Positions 8,155 to 17,272 of a DNA stretch of 64,000 nucleotides are shown here, in pieces. Each line of letters starts with the position of its first letter. Positions within the stretch are counted from its first letter, which is position 1. The DNA is from Streptomyces sp. CGMCC 4.7035. Lineage in GTDB: Bacteria > Actinomycetota > Actinomycetes > Streptomycetales > Streptomycetaceae. A program made the translations under genes and the position numbers. Under the pieces are notes generated by a model, which saw only the letters and a list, made by a program, of their open reading frames with translations, had not been told where the DNA came from and searched no databases. Location: the NCBI RefSeq assembly GCF_031583065.1, contig NZ_CP134053.1, forward strand, positions 3,100,001-3,164,000. The letters are read 5' to 3'.

Positions 8155-11070
8155 CTATTCGAGGAGCTCCGCGTACGAGCCCATGGCCAGGGCGATGTCC
8201 GCCTGGGCCCAGAACCGGTGATACGTGAAGGACGGCGCGGCGCCGCCCGCGAGATAGGCCTCGATCTTCGACCAGGCCGGGTCGTTCTTGTAGAAGGAGC
8301 GCAGCGAGGTGAACGTCGAGGAGGAGTTGATCGCGTCGCCGTTCGGCATCTTGCCGCTCCAGCCGCTCGGGACGTACACACCGTCGTCGAAGCGGTTGTA
8401 GTCGGCGCGGGTCTCCGGGACGGCGATGCCCACAGTGTCCTGGTAGTTGTTCCACATGCCGTCGAGGAGCGCCTTGGCCGTCGACTTCGCCGTCGCGTCA
8501 CCGGACCTGGCGGCGTAGTACGTCAGGGTCTTGGCGTAGGCGGCCGCCACACCGACGTCGTTCGTGTAGTCGGCCACGGTCACATGAAGTGCGCTGTTGG
8601 AGCCGGGGCTCGACGCGTTCCAGGTGTCGGGCCGGCCCGACCACTGGAGGGTGGCGGGGATCAGGTAGGTGCCGTCGGGGTTGATCGTGGTCTTGGACAG
8701 CGCCCACTTGACCCACTTGTCGAGGATCGTCTTGGCAGTGGCGTTCCCCGTCTGCTGGTAGTACTCGGCGACCCGCTCCATCGACCACGCCTGGAAGCCG
8801 AACCACTGGTTGGACGGCGGGTCGTGGTAGACGGGCTGCCAGTCGTAGTACATGCCGTAGAAGGTCGACGTGCCCGACGGCGGGGTGGCGTACCGGCCCT
8901 GCCAGCTGTTGGTCGCGCCGCCCGCGATGGCGCCCTCGGCCGACTGGAGCCACTGGTAGAACTCCAGCTGCCGCTGGAGCGACTTGCTCCAGTCGGTCGC
9001 ACCGGTCGACGACTTCGGCTTCAGGTCCGCATACGAGCTGAGCGCGTACGCGGTCAGGGGGTTCTGGTAGCCGCCGTGGACATGGCTGGAGCCGATCCGC
9101 CAGGCCCAGCCCGCGCTGGTGTCCGTCGCGCCGCCCCACGCGTAGTACCAGGACAGCAGATAGTCCGAGGCGTCCTTGCCGGTGCCGGCCGCGCAGGTCG
9201 ACGGGCCGACACAGTTGCCGATCTTCTTGAAGTACTTGTCGTACATCGCGTAGCGCAGATAGTCGCCCATCTTCGCCGCCTTGCCGACGGTGGCCGACAC
9301 ATCACTGCCCTTGCCCTGCGCCTTCGCCCACACATCCGCCCAGTACGCGGCCTGCACCGCACGCGCGTCGGCGTCCGGGGCGTCCGTGTACTTCCACTGC
9401 CTGGAGTAGGAGGAGTCGCCGGTGAACAGGTCCAGATAGCCGTTCGTGCCGCCGTACTTGAAGGAGTCGCAGGTCGGCTGCGGCACCGTCTCCCAGACGG
9501 ATTCCTGTGGTCCGCGCTGGAAGGTGTTGATGTACGACGGTCCGGTCGCCGTGGGGCCGGCCTCGCACTTGCCGGGCTCGTTGCCGTAGCCGTAGACGTT
9601 GTCGACGTCCTGGAGCCAGTGCATACCGTAGACGTCGTCCGTACCGTACGCGCTCTTCAGCTCTCCCGCGATCGGGTCCGAGCCGACCGAGACCGACGTG
9701 TCGAGCTTGGCCGGGTATTCGTTCGGGGTGTCCAGCTCAGGCGCGTACGTCGCGGGCTTCGAAGCGTTGTAGAAGGAGTTGGCCGGCTGGTCGGCGTGGG
9801 TCGGGATCATGTACTTCTCCATCAGATCCCAGGCGCCGTTGAACTTGGACCAGTCGCCCGTCACCTTCCCGTACATGGCCTGCAGCCACAGCAGATAGCT
9901 GTACGCCTCCGACGTCGTCTCATGGCCCTGGTCCGGTGCCTCGACGATCAGCGTCTCGACCGAGTGGTAGGGGATGCCCTCGGGGGAGAAGTAGCCGTTC
10001 GCCGGATTGGTGATCTTCCCGTACAGGTCCAGGAACCGGGCGTCGTACGCCTTCGAGGCCGCCAGCTCCGTCACCGTGACCGTGGCCTTGGTGTGGCCGG
10101 TGGCGGAGGCGGTGAAGGTGGCCGAGCCGGTGCCGGTCGCGTCCGCCGTGATCGTCACCGTCTGGGCCGTGTTCCAGTTGGACGGCGTGAAGGTGAGCGA
10201 GGAGCCTCCGGTGACCGAAAGCCCCGCGTTGCCGTCCGTGCGGGCGACGGACACCGTCACGTTGGCGCTCGGCTGTGTCGACAGTTTCACACCGAAGGTG
10301 CCCGACTTGCCCTGCTGGACGCCGAGTTGGGTCGGCGAGGCCACCACGGACGGTCCGGAGGCGACCGTGATGCCGACCGGCGTGGACTCCGCGGACGCGC
10401 CCAGGCTGTCGTACGCCTTCGCCACCAGGGAATGACTTCCCACGGTCAAACCGGAGACGGAGAGCGAGTACGGCGCGCTCGTGTCCGTGCCCAGCAGGGT
10501 GGTGTCGTCGTAGAACTCGACCTTGCTGATCGACGCGTTGTCGGCGGCGGCCGCGGTCGCGGCGAGCGGGACCGCGTCGCCCTGGGTGTAGACCGCGCCG
10601 GCGGCCGGACTGGTCAGCACGGTCACCGGCGGCTGGTGGGCGCCCATGCACGTCGTCCCGTTGACCGCGAAGGTCGTCGGCGCCGAGTTCGTCCCGCTGT
10701 AGGTGAACTGGGCGCCGGTGTTCACCGCCGCCCCGGCGGCGATCGTGCCGTTCCAGGACGCGTTCTGAACCGTGATCGACTTGCCGGCCTGGGACCAGGT
10801 GCCGCTCCAGCCGTTCGTGAGCGTCTGGTTGCCCGTGTAGGCGTACGTCAGGGTCCAGCCGTTGATGGCGTCGGTGCCCCGGTTGGTGAGGGTGAGGTCC
10901 GCCGTGAAGCCGGATCCCCAGTCGTTGGTCTTGTAGTCGACGCTGCACTGAAGTGCCGCCGCGTGGGCGGGAGTCGTGCCGTTCGCCAGCATCGTGAGGG
11001 GAAGTGCGAGGGCCGCCACCGCGGCGGTCCAGAGCTGCCGCGCGCCGCGGCGTCTCCGTCCGGTTGCCAT
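8155..11070 (-). CDS. Secreted GH48 cellobiohydrolase with CBM2 domain
   Basis: 971 residues. A signal peptide (about 1-38, ending TPAHA) leads into a family 2 cellulose-binding module (about 40-142, bounded by the [12 protein letters not shown] and NGTTCMG cysteines). Next are an Ig-like domain (about 148-235) and a second beta-sandwich (about 238-335). The GH48 reducing-end cellobiohydrolase domain runs from about 340 to the end. The catalytic acid Glu lies in the conserved [20 protein letters not shown] stretch. It degrades crystalline cellulose processively outside the cell. The ATG at 11070 has GGAGG seven bases upstream; the longer frame runs into the operator region. Transcription diverges from the GH5-GH6 pair, with a perfect CebR-type palindrome 60 bases before the start. 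Confidence 0.96.
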   Translation of the reverse strand: MATGRRRRGARQLWTAAVAALALPLTMLANGTTPAHAAALQCSVDYKTNDWGSGFTADLTLTNRGTDAINGWTLTYAYTGNQTLTNGWSGTWSQAGKSITVQNASWNGTIAAGAAVNTGAQFTYSGTNSAPTTFAVNGTTCMGAHQPPVTVLTSPAAGAVYTQGDAVPLAATAAAADNASISKVEFYDDTTLLGTDTSAPYSLSVSGLTVGSHSLVAKAYDSLGASAESTPVGITVASGPSVVASPTQLGVQQGKSGTFGVKLSTQPSANVTVSVARTDGNAGLSVTGGSSLTFTPSNWNTAQTVTITADATGTGSATFTASATGHTKATVTVTELAASKAYDARFLDLYGKITNPANGYFSPEGIPYHSVETLIVEAPDQGHETTSEAYSYLLWLQAMYGKVTGDWSKFNGAWDLMEKYMIPTHADQPANSFYNASKPATYAPELDTPNEYPAKLDTSVSVGSDPIAGELKSAYGTDDVYGMHWLQDVDNVYGYGNEPGKCEAGPTATGPSYINTFQRGPQESVWETVPQPTCDSFKYGGTNGYLDLFTGDSSYSRQWKYTDAPDADARAVQAAYWADVWAKAQGKGSDVSATVGKAAKMGDYLRYAMYDKYFKKIGNCVGPSTCAAGTGKDASDYLLSWYYAWGGATDTSAGWAWRIGSSHVHGGYQNPLTAYALSSYADLKPKSSTGATDWSKSLQRQLEFYQWLQSAEGAIAGGATNSWQGRYATPPSGTSTFYGMYYDWQPVYHDPPSNQWFGFQAWSMERVAEYYQQTGNATAKTILDKWVKWALSKTTINPDGTYLIPATLQWSGRPDTWNASSPGSNSALHVTVADYTNDVGVAAAYAKTLTYYAARSGDATAKSTAKALLDGMWNNYQDTVGIAVPETRADYNRFDDGVYVPSGWSGKMPNGDAINSSSTFTSLRSFYKNDPAWSKIEAYLAGGAAPSFTYHRFWAQADIALAMGSYAELLE

Positions 11071-11130
11071 GTGCTGGTTCCTCCTTGCGGCTCGGAGCGG
11101 TGGGGGGAGGAGCAACAAGCCTTGAACCAG

Positions 11131-11144
11131 TGGGAGCGCTCCCA
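11131..11144. promoter_or_regulatory. Perfect CebR-type operator
   Basis: TGGGAGCGCTCCCA is a perfect 14-bp palindrome identical to the binding site known for CebR, the LacI-family cellobiose-sensing repressor of Streptomyces. It lies 60 bases upstream of the GH48 start, in the 264-base gap between divergent cellulase genes. This is where it would repress GH48 until cello-oligosaccharides relieve it. No cebR gene is in the window. Confidence 0.88.
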
Positions 11145-11272
11145 TATTGGGGAGAGGGGCAAGAGGGGTCAAGGCACATGAAGGGTCGAAAAGATTCGAT
11201 CCCACCCCTGAAGGAAAGTCAGCGACTCCTCTGTCCTTTGCCGTCACTTGGCGCTAGCTTCATGGACACCAG

Positions 11273-11286
11273 TGGGAGCGATTCCA
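11273..11286. promoter_or_regulatory. Imperfect CebR-type operator
   Basis: TGGGAGCGATTCCA matches the CebR consensus in 12 of 14 positions, including the TGGGAGCG half. It lies 48 bases upstream of the GH5 start, so it is placed to control the GH5-GH6 operon. The weaker right half suggests looser repression than at the GH48 side. Confidence 0.75.
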
Positions 11287-11334
11287 TCAGTCGACGCGTC
11301 CGTCACGACGCGCCCGAGCTGCAAGGAGTCGCTC

Positions 11335-12798
11335 ATGCGACACCCCCCTCGTTCAGCACTTTTACTCGTGGCCGGCGCGGTCGCCCTCGTGGGCACCGTG
11401 GTCGCGCCGGTCGTCACGGCGTCGGGCGCCGCCCCCGCGTGCACGGTGGAGTACTCCGTCACCAGCCAGTGGGACAGCGGCTTCCAAGGTGCCGTGAAAA
11501 TCACGAACAACAGTGCCGCTGTGAGCAGTTGGAGCCTGACCTTCGACTTCGGAGCCGGCCAGAAGGTCACCCAGGGCTGGAGCGCCAAGTGGTCCCAGTC
11601 CGGTACGACGGTGACCGCGGCCAACGAGAGCTGGAACGGCTCGCTGGGCACCGGTGCGAGCGTCAGCGCCGGGTTCCTCGCCTCGTGGTCGGGGAGCAAC
11701 GCGGCGCCGATGTCGTTCAAGCTCAACGGGACGACGTGCAACGTGGACGCCGAGCCGTCCCCGACCGAGCCCCCCTCGAACGGCACGGCACCCGCGCTGC
11801 ACGTCTTGGGGAACAAGCTCGTGGACGCCGACGGGAAGACGCGCAGGCTGCTCGGCGTGAACCGGTCCGGCGGCGAGTTCATGTGCGTCCAGGGCTACGG
11901 CATCTTCGACGGCCCCGTCGACGACGCCGCGATCAAGGCGATCGCCGACTGGAAGGCCAACGCGGTCCGCATCCCGCTGAACGAGGAGTGCTGGCTCGGG
12001 CTCTCCGGCATCAAACCGGAGTACGCGGGCGCCAACTACATCGGTGCCGTCAAGGACCTGGTGGCCAGGGTCGAGGCGCACGGCATGACCCCGATCGTCG
12101 AACTGCACTGGTCCTACGGCCAGTACACCGGCAACTCCGCCGGCTGCTCCGACGTGCACGCCACCTGCCAGAAGCCGATGCCCGACGCGCAGTACACCCC
12201 GTCGTTCTGGACGTCGGTCGCCAACACCTTCAAGAACGACCAGACGGTCGCGTTCGACCTGTTCAACGAGCCCTATCCGGACCGGGCGACCCCCACGACC
12301 ACCCGGGCCTGGCAGTGCTGGAAGGACGGCGGCACCTGCCCCGGTATTCCGTATGAGGTCGCCGGTATGCAGGATCTCGTCGACGCCGTACGCGGCACCG
12401 GCGCCAAGAACGTCATCCTGGCCGGCGGGCTCGCGTACTCGAACGACCTGAGTCAGTGGCTGACGTACAAGCCGAACGACCCGACCGGCAATCTCGTCGC
12501 CGCGTACCACGTCTACAACTTCAACACCTGTGCGAGCGAGACCTGCTGGAACTCCACGCTCGCCCCGGTGGCCGCCCAAGTGCCGCTGGTCGCGGGGGAG
12601 ATCGGGGAGAACACCTGCTCGCACGGCTTCGTGGACCAGGTCATGAAGTGGTTCGACGACCGCGGACTCTCCTACCTCGGCTGGACCTGGAACACCTGGG
12701 ACTGCTCCTCGGGGCCGTCCCTGATCTCGAACTACGACGGAACACCCACGTCGTACGGCACCGGGCTGCGCGACCACCTGCGTGCCCTCAACCCGTAA
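11335..12798 (+). CDS. Secreted GH5 endoglucanase with CBM2 domain
   Basis: 487 residues. Signal peptide (1-about 32), family 2 cellulose-binding module (about 33-135), short Pro/Ser linker (PSPTEPPSNGT), then a GH5 catalytic domain (about 152-487). The acid/base Glu312 is in DLFNEPYPD and the probable nucleophile Glu422 is in VAGEIGEN. Extra cysteine pairs (CSDVHATC, CWKDGGTC, CASETCW) suggest a disulphide-stabilised exported enzyme. ATG at 11335 with AAGGAG eight bases upstream. Codon 10 is TTA (11362-11364), the rarest Streptomyces codon, read by the developmentally controlled bldA tRNA, so translation may depend on growth phase. GH6 follows 29 bases downstream. Control by CebR is likely. 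Confidence 0.95.
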   Translation: MRHPPRSALLLVAGAVALVGTVVAPVVTASGAAPACTVEYSVTSQWDSGFQGAVKITNNSAAVSSWSLTFDFGAGQKVTQGWSAKWSQSGTTVTAANESWNGSLGTGASVSAGFLASWSGSNAAPMSFKLNGTTCNVDAEPSPTEPPSNGTAPALHVLGNKLVDADGKTRRLLGVNRSGGEFMCVQGYGIFDGPVDDAAIKAIADWKANAVRIPLNEECWLGLSGIKPEYAGANYIGAVKDLVARVEAHGMTPIVELHWSYGQYTGNSAGCSDVHATCQKPMPDAQYTPSFWTSVANTFKNDQTVAFDLFNEPYPDRATPTTTRAWQCWKDGGTCPGIPYEVAGMQDLVDAVRGTGAKNVILAGGLAYSNDLSQWLTYKPNDPTGNLVAAYHVYNFNTCASETCWNSTLAPVAAQVPLVAGEIGENTCSHGFVDQVMKWFDDRGLSYLGWTWNTWDCSSGPSLISNYDGTPTSYGTGLRDHLRALNP

Positions 12799-12827
12799 CT
12801 CCCCCCACTGAGAAGGAACCCGCACTC

Positions 12828-14546
12828 ATGAGTCGTACCAGAACAGCGATAGTCGCCGCCCTGACGCTGGTCGCCGGGGTCTCCGGGACGGCGTTCGCCT
12901 CCGTCCCGTCCACCGAAGCCGGCATCGCCGCGATTCCCTGCACCGTCGACTACAAGGTGCAGAACCAGTGGGACACCGGCTTCACCGCCGCCGTGACGGT
13001 CACCAACAACTCGGCCGCCAAGAGCAGTTGGTCGGTGAAGTGGTCCTACGCCGGAAACCAGAAGATCACCAACTACTGGAACACCAAGCTCACCCAGAGC
13101 GGCACGGCCGTCACCGCCAACAACGAGACCTACAACGGGACCCTGTCCACCGGCGGTTCGGTCAGCTTCGGCTTCAACGCCTTCTACAGCGGGACCAACG
13201 CGATCCCCACCACGTTCACGCTCGACGGTGTGACCTGCAACGTCGACGACGGCAGCAGCGGTGGCGGCGGAGGAGGCGGGGGCGGCGGCACCGGCAGCCG
13301 CGTCGACAACCCGTACGCGGGCGCCAAGGTCTACGTGAACCCGGAGTGGTCCGCGAAGGCCGCCGCGGAACCGGGCGGCAGCCGCGTCTCCAACCAGCCC
13401 ACCGGCGTCTGGCTCGACCACATCGCCGCGATCAACGGCACGAGCACCAGCATGGGCCTGCGCGCCCACCTGGACGCGGCCCTCGCCCAGAAGGGCAGCG
13501 GCGAAGAGGTCGTCCAGCTGGTCGTCTACGACCTGCCGGGGCGTGACTGTTCGGCCCTGGCGTCGAACGGGGAACTGGGCCCCACGGAGATCGACAAGTA
13601 CAAGACGCAGTTCATCGACCCGATCGCCGCGATCCTGTCCGACCCCAAGTACGCCTCGCTCAGGATCGTCACCACCATCGAGCTCGACTCGCTGCCCAAC
13701 CTCGTCACCAACACCGGCAGCCGCGCCTCCGCGACGGCCGCGTGCGACACGATGCTCGCCAACGGCAACTACGTGAAGGGCGTCGGTTACGCCCTCGCCA
13801 AGCTCGGCGCGATCCCCAACGTCTACAACTACCTCGATGCCGGTCACCACGGCTGGCTCGGCTGGGACGACAACTTCGGCCCGGCGGCCACCCTGTTCAA
13901 GCAGGCGGCCACCAGTGAAGGGGCGAGCGTCGACGACGTCCAGGGCTTCATCACCAACACGGCCAACTACAGCGCCCTGAAGGAGAACAACTTCACCATC
14001 AACGACTCGGTGAACGGCACATCCGTCCGCCAGTCGAAGTGGGTCGACTGGAACCGTTACGTCGACGAGCTGTCCTTCGCTCAGGCATTCCGCAACCAGC
14101 TGGTGTCCGTCGGCTTCAACTCCGGCATCGGCATGCTGATCGACACCTCGCGCAACGGCTGGGGCGGCACCGCACGGCCAACCGGCCCCGGCCCGCTGAC
14201 CAGCGTGGACACCTACGTCGACGGCGGCCGCTACGACCGCCGCATCCACGTCGGCAACTGGTGCAACCAGTCCGGCGCCGGCCTCGGTGAGCGTCCGCAG
14301 GCCTCCCCGGCCACCGGGATCGACGCGTACGTGTGGATGAAGCCGCCGGGCGAGTCCGACGGCTCCAGCAGCGCGATCGCGAACGACGAGGGCAAGGGCT
14401 TCGACCGCATGTGTGACCCGACGTACACGGGCAACGCCCGCAACGGCAACAACATGTCGGGCGCCCTGCCGAACGCACCGCTGTCCGGACACTGGTTCTC
14501 GGCCCAGTTCCAGCAGCTGATGCAGAACGCGTACCCGCCCCTGTAG
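12828..14546 (+). CDS. Secreted GH6 cellobiohydrolase with CBM2 domain
   Basis: 572 residues. Signal peptide (about 1-34), family 2 cellulose-binding module (about 37-139), a linker of mostly glycine (about 141-157), then a GH6 domain (about 160-572). GH6 hallmarks include VVYDLPGRDCSAL with its catalytic Asp region, YLDAGHHGWLGW, and the late WMKPPGESDG loop. The long loop set suggests a non-reducing-end exoglucanase rather than an endoglucanase. ATG at 12828 with AGAAGGAA upstream. It is 29 bases after GH5, so the two form an operon. Together with GH48 (reducing end), GH6 (non-reducing end) and GH5 (internal cuts) make a complete cellulose-degrading set. A 13-bp terminator follows. Confidence 0.95.
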   Translation: MSRTRTAIVAALTLVAGVSGTAFASVPSTEAGIAAIPCTVDYKVQNQWDTGFTAAVTVTNNSAAKSSWSVKWSYAGNQKITNYWNTKLTQSGTAVTANNETYNGTLSTGGSVSFGFNAFYSGTNAIPTTFTLDGVTCNVDDGSSGGGGGGGGGGTGSRVDNPYAGAKVYVNPEWSAKAAAEPGGSRVSNQPTGVWLDHIAAINGTSTSMGLRAHLDAALAQKGSGEEVVQLVVYDLPGRDCSALASNGELGPTEIDKYKTQFIDPIAAILSDPKYASLRIVTTIELDSLPNLVTNTGSRASATAACDTMLANGNYVKGVGYALAKLGAIPNVYNYLDAGHHGWLGWDDNFGPAATLFKQAATSEGASVDDVQGFITNTANYSALKENNFTINDSVNGTSVRQSKWVDWNRYVDELSFAQAFRNQLVSVGFNSGIGMLIDTSRNGWGGTARPTGPGPLTSVDTYVDGGRYDRRIHVGNWCNQSGAGLGERPQASPATGIDAYVWMKPPGESDGSSSAIANDEGKGFDRMCDPTYTGNARNGNNMSGALPNAPLSGHWFSAQFQQLMQNAYPPL

Positions 14547-14561
14547 CCGACACGAGGTGAT

Positions 14562-14598
14562 CCGCCGGGGCCGGCGCTTCCGGGCCCGGCCCCGGCGG
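14562..14598 (+). terminator. Terminator of the GH5-GH6 operon
   Basis: CCGCCGGGGCCGG (14562-14574) pairs perfectly with CCGGCCCCGGCGG (14586-14598) around an 11-base loop, 15 bases after the GH6 stop. Confidence 0.85.
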
Positions 14599-14713
14599 TG
14601 CCATGCGCGGAAGGCATATGTGCTTCCTGTTTTTTGCCGCCCCGGCAACAGAAGTGGCCCTCGCGCGGTGCGTCGGCGCAGGCTGACCGCACCGAGAAGA
14701 GAGGCTGACCACC

Positions 14714-15613
14714 ATGGCGCACAACCACCACGACCACCACACTCAGCATGGCCACCACAGCCACACCGACCTCGACTGGGCCGTCATGGCTCCGCAGATG
14801 GAGGCCCAGGCGGAGCTGTTCGCGCCGCTGTACGGGAGGGTCATGGCGTGGCTGACGAAGGAGGTACCGGAGCCCGGCCTCATCGTCGACATCGGCAGCG
14901 GGCCGGGCGTCATCTCCTGCCAGTTCGCCGAGACCTTCCCCGGCGCGCGAGTCGTGGCCGTGGACGGCTCGGAGCCCCTGCTGGAGCGCGCCCGCGACCG
15001 GGCCGAGCGTCTCGGCATCGCCGACCGCTTCGGCACGATCACCGGCGAACTCCCCGACGCCCTGGCGGAGCTGGACTATCCGGCCGACCTGTTGTGGGCC
15101 GGGAACAGCCTGCACCACCTGGGCGACCAGCGCGCCGCCCTCGCCGCGTTCGCCGCGCGGCTGGCGCCCGGCGGCACGCTGGCCCTGCTGGAGGGCGGGC
15201 TGCCCGCGCGGTTCCTACCGCGGGACATCGGCATCGGGCGTCCGGGCCTGCAGGCGCGGCTGGACGCGATGCAGACGGAGTGGTTCACGCGGATGCGCGA
15301 CGAGCTGCCGGGAACTGTCGCCGAAACCGAGAACTGGCCCGCGCTGCTGACCGCCGCGGGCCTCAAGCACACCGGCACCCGCAGCTTCCTGCTGGACCTG
15401 CCCGCACCGGTCACGGACAGGGCCCGCGCCTACGTCGTCGGTTCCCTGACCTGGCTCCGCGACGCGCTCGCGGAAGGTCTCGACCCGGAGGACCGCGCCA
15501 CCCTGGACCGCCTCCTCGACCCCGATGACGAGGCGAGCGTGCACCGCCGCAAGGACGTGTTCGTGCTGAAGGCGGACACGGTGTACCTGGCGCAGGCGCC
15601 GGACCAGGCCTGA
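14714..15613 (+). CDS. SAM-dependent methyltransferase with His-rich N-terminus
   Basis: 299 residues. Residues 1-17 contain nine histidines (MAHNHHDHHTQHGHHSH), resembling a metal-binding tail. A Rossmann methyltransferase core follows: VDIGSGPGVIS (58-68), VVAVDGSEPLLERA, and a post-motif LLWAGNSLHHLGD. The C-terminal part (LPGTVAETENWPALLTAAGL) is the usual small-molecule methyltransferase cap. ATG at 14714 with AAGAGAGG upstream. The substrate is unknown. The His cluster could bind Zn, Ni or Cu, or be a by-product of repeat expansion in CAC/CAT codons. It stands alone between a terminator and the MerR-type promoter. Confidence 0.87.
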   Translation: MAHNHHDHHTQHGHHSHTDLDWAVMAPQMEAQAELFAPLYGRVMAWLTKEVPEPGLIVDIGSGPGVISCQFAETFPGARVVAVDGSEPLLERARDRAERLGIADRFGTITGELPDALAELDYPADLLWAGNSLHHLGDQRAALAAFAARLAPGGTLALLEGGLPARFLPRDIGIGRPGLQARLDAMQTEWFTRMRDELPGTVAETENWPALLTAAGLKHTGTRSFLLDLPAPVTDRARAYVVGSLTWLRDALAEGLDPEDRATLDRLLDPDDEASVHRRKDVFVLKADTVYLAQAPDQA

Positions 15614-15725
15614 CGGGTGCCCTCACGACGGCGGCCGGTGAGGGTGTGCCTCAGCGGTGTCCCGGGCCCGAGGCCGAGTGGCGTCGGTACCTGACCTCCG
15701 TGCCGTACCGCGACACCTGCGGGTC

Positions 15726-15756
15726 TTGACTTCGAGAGCGCTTCAAGTGATGGACT
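15726..15756 (+). promoter_or_regulatory. MerR-type promoter of the SDR gene
   Basis: A -35 element TTGACT (15726-15731) and a -10-like TGGACT (15751-15756) are 19 bp apart, the over-long spacing that is the mark of MerR-family activation. The spacer is covered by the dyad ACTTCGAGAGCGCTTCAAGT (15729-15748), typical of MerR sites. The SDR start is 33 bases beyond the -10. No MerR gene lies nearby, so the activator would act in trans. Confidence 0.65.
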
Positions 15757-15788
15757 TCCCCGCGTCCACCGAAACACAGGGGGTAACC

Positions 15789-16487
15789 ATGACCGACTCT
15801 CCGGTCGCACTCATCACGGGTGGCGGCAGCGGCATCGGCGCCGCCGTCGCACGGCGGCTGCTCGACGCCGGGCACCGGGTGGCCGTCACCGGGCGCGGTG
15901 AGCGCAGGCTGCGCGACTTCGCCGACGAACTCGGCAATCCCGACGGCCTGTTGACGATGGCCGGGAGCGCGGCCGAGTACGACCAGGTGCAGGCCGCGGT
16001 GGAGACCACGCTCAAGGAGTTCGGCCGGCTGGACACGGTCGTCGCCAACGCCGGGGTCGCCACGCATGACACGGTCGCCGAGGGTGACCCGGCCGGCTGG
16101 ACGGAGATGGTGCTGACCAATGTGCTCGGTCCCGCGCTGCTGGTGAGGGCTTCCATCGACGCGCTGAAGGAGACCCGGGGCCGGATCGTGCTCGTCGGCA
16201 GCGTCGCCGGATTCGTGCCCACGCCCGGCAACATCTACGGGGCGACCAAGTGGGCCGTCACCGGGCTCGCCGAGAACACCCGCCGCCAGGTCACCGAGTG
16301 GGGCGTGGGGGTGACCCTGATCGCGCCCGGTCGCGTGGAGACCCCGTTCTGGGACGGCATCGGCCTCCCGCCCGGCCATCTCCTGACGGCCGACCAGATC
16401 GCCGACTCCGTCGTCTGGGCGATCCGGCAGCCCGCGGGAGTGGACGTCAACACGGTCGTCGTACGGCCGCTCGGGCAGCCCAACTGA
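15789..16487 (+). CDS. Short-chain dehydrogenase/reductase (SDR)
   Basis: 232 residues, classical SDR length. The dinucleotide-binding TGGGSGIG lies at residues 10-17. NAGVA follows strand four. The catalytic triad is Ser138 (LVGSVAG), Tyr150 and Lys154 (IYGATKWAV). The substrate is not predictable from sequence. ATG at 15789 is preceded by AGGGGGT. The upstream dyad with a 19-bp promoter spacing implies induction by a MerR-type sensor, which fits a detoxifying carbonyl reductase responding to a small electrophile or drug. A strong bidirectional terminator separates it from the chitosanase gene. Confidence 0.93.
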   Translation: MTDSPVALITGGGSGIGAAVARRLLDAGHRVAVTGRGERRLRDFADELGNPDGLLTMAGSAAEYDQVQAAVETTLKEFGRLDTVVANAGVATHDTVAEGDPAGWTEMVLTNVLGPALLVRASIDALKETRGRIVLVGSVAGFVPTPGNIYGATKWAVTGLAENTRRQVTEWGVGVTLIAPGRVETPFWDGIGLPPGHLLTADQIADSVVWAIRQPAGVDVNTVVVRPLGQPN

Positions 16488-16495
16488 TGTACAGC

Positions 16496-16533
16496 GGGGC
16501 CCGGTACCGCGTGCGAGCGCGGTACCGGGCCCC
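16496..16533. terminator. Bidirectional terminator between SDR and chitosanase
   Basis: A 16-bp perfect stem, GGGGCCCGGTACCGCG (16496-16511) with CGCGGTACCGGGCCCC (16518-16533), closes a 6-base loop. It sits between converging genes, nine bases after the SDR stop and 18 bases after the chitosanase stop. Confidence 0.9.
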
Positions 16534-16550
16534 GGCCGGGTCCTCCCCGT

Positions 16551-17246
16551 TCAGTTGCTCTGGAGGAACTGCTTGGCCAGCGAGTCGCCGAGGGACACCG
16601 CCGCGCTGTGGCTCTCGATCGGTGACACCTGGGAGTTCTTGAACAGGATGTACGTCACGCCCGAGTCCGCGCCGCCGGTCTCCGGGTTCGGGTCGATGCC
16701 GAGCGCCTTCGCGGTGGCGTACGAGGCCTCACCGATGATCTGCGTGGGGCCGGTGTCGCCGACCACGGCGTACTCGACCTTGTTGTTGTAGATGACGGCG
16801 ACCACGCCGCCACCCTTGATGCCGGCGCCGGAGTAGTTCCAGATGCTGCTGGAGCTGGGCACCACCACGTACGGGAGTGAGTCGGCGCGCAGCGGCTTGC
16901 CGTCGGACTGGTGGAAGGCGGTGTCGTCCTGGAACCAGGGGTCGGTGTCACCGTTGCAGTTGCCGGTGACCTGGCCGTCGCAGTCGATGTCCATGTCGGC
17001 CTTCCAGAACACCGCGCCGTTCTTGCCGCACACCGGGATCGTGGCCGAGGTCTCCTCGTCGGTCCTGTACTTGCCGTTCGATATCTGCGAACAGGACGTC
17101 ACCTTGGCCAGCAGGGCGGCCGCGCTGACCGAGCCCTCCTGGGCGGACTTGGGGGTGACTGCTCCCGAGGCGGCCGTGGGGAGCGCGGCGGTGGCGAGGA
17201 GCGCGGCGCCGGCGGCCGCGGCGAGGGTCAGTGTTCGAGTGCGCAC
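16551..17246 (-). CDS. Secreted GH75 chitosanase
   Basis: 231 residues. Signal peptide about 1-29 (MRTRTLTLAAAAGAALL...AASG). The rest matches the GH75 (fungal-type) chitosanase family: IPVCGKNGAVFWKADMDIDC, DPWFQDDTAFHQSDGKPL, and the YVVVPS, GAGIKGGGVVAVIYNNKV and AVVGDTGPTQIIGEAS blocks. It hydrolyses beta-1,4-glucosamine linkages of chitosan outside the cell. GTG start at 17246, with GGAAGGG upstream. A 17-base near-palindrome of the CsnR-operator type lies 27 bases upstream of the start, suggesting repression by a ROK-family chitosan-oligosaccharide sensor. Confidence 0.93.
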   Translation of the reverse strand: MRTRTLTLAAAAGAALLATAALPTAASGAVTPKSAQEGSVSAAALLAKVTSCSQISNGKYRTDEETSATIPVCGKNGAVFWKADMDIDCDGQVTGNCNGDTDPWFQDDTAFHQSDGKPLRADSLPYVVVPSSSSIWNYSGAGIKGGGVVAVIYNNKVEYAVVGDTGPTQIIGEASYATAKALGIDPNPETGGADSGVTYILFKNSQVSPIESHSAAVSLGDSLAKQFLQSN

Positions 17247-17272
17247 TGTGGGGGGACCCTTCCGTCAGACTG

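Noticed and set aside
8104..11181. 1025-codon plus-strand open frame across GH48
   Set aside because: Antisense shadow in high-GC DNA. The minus strand encodes an intact GH48 enzyme, and the plus translation is low-complexity with no motif.
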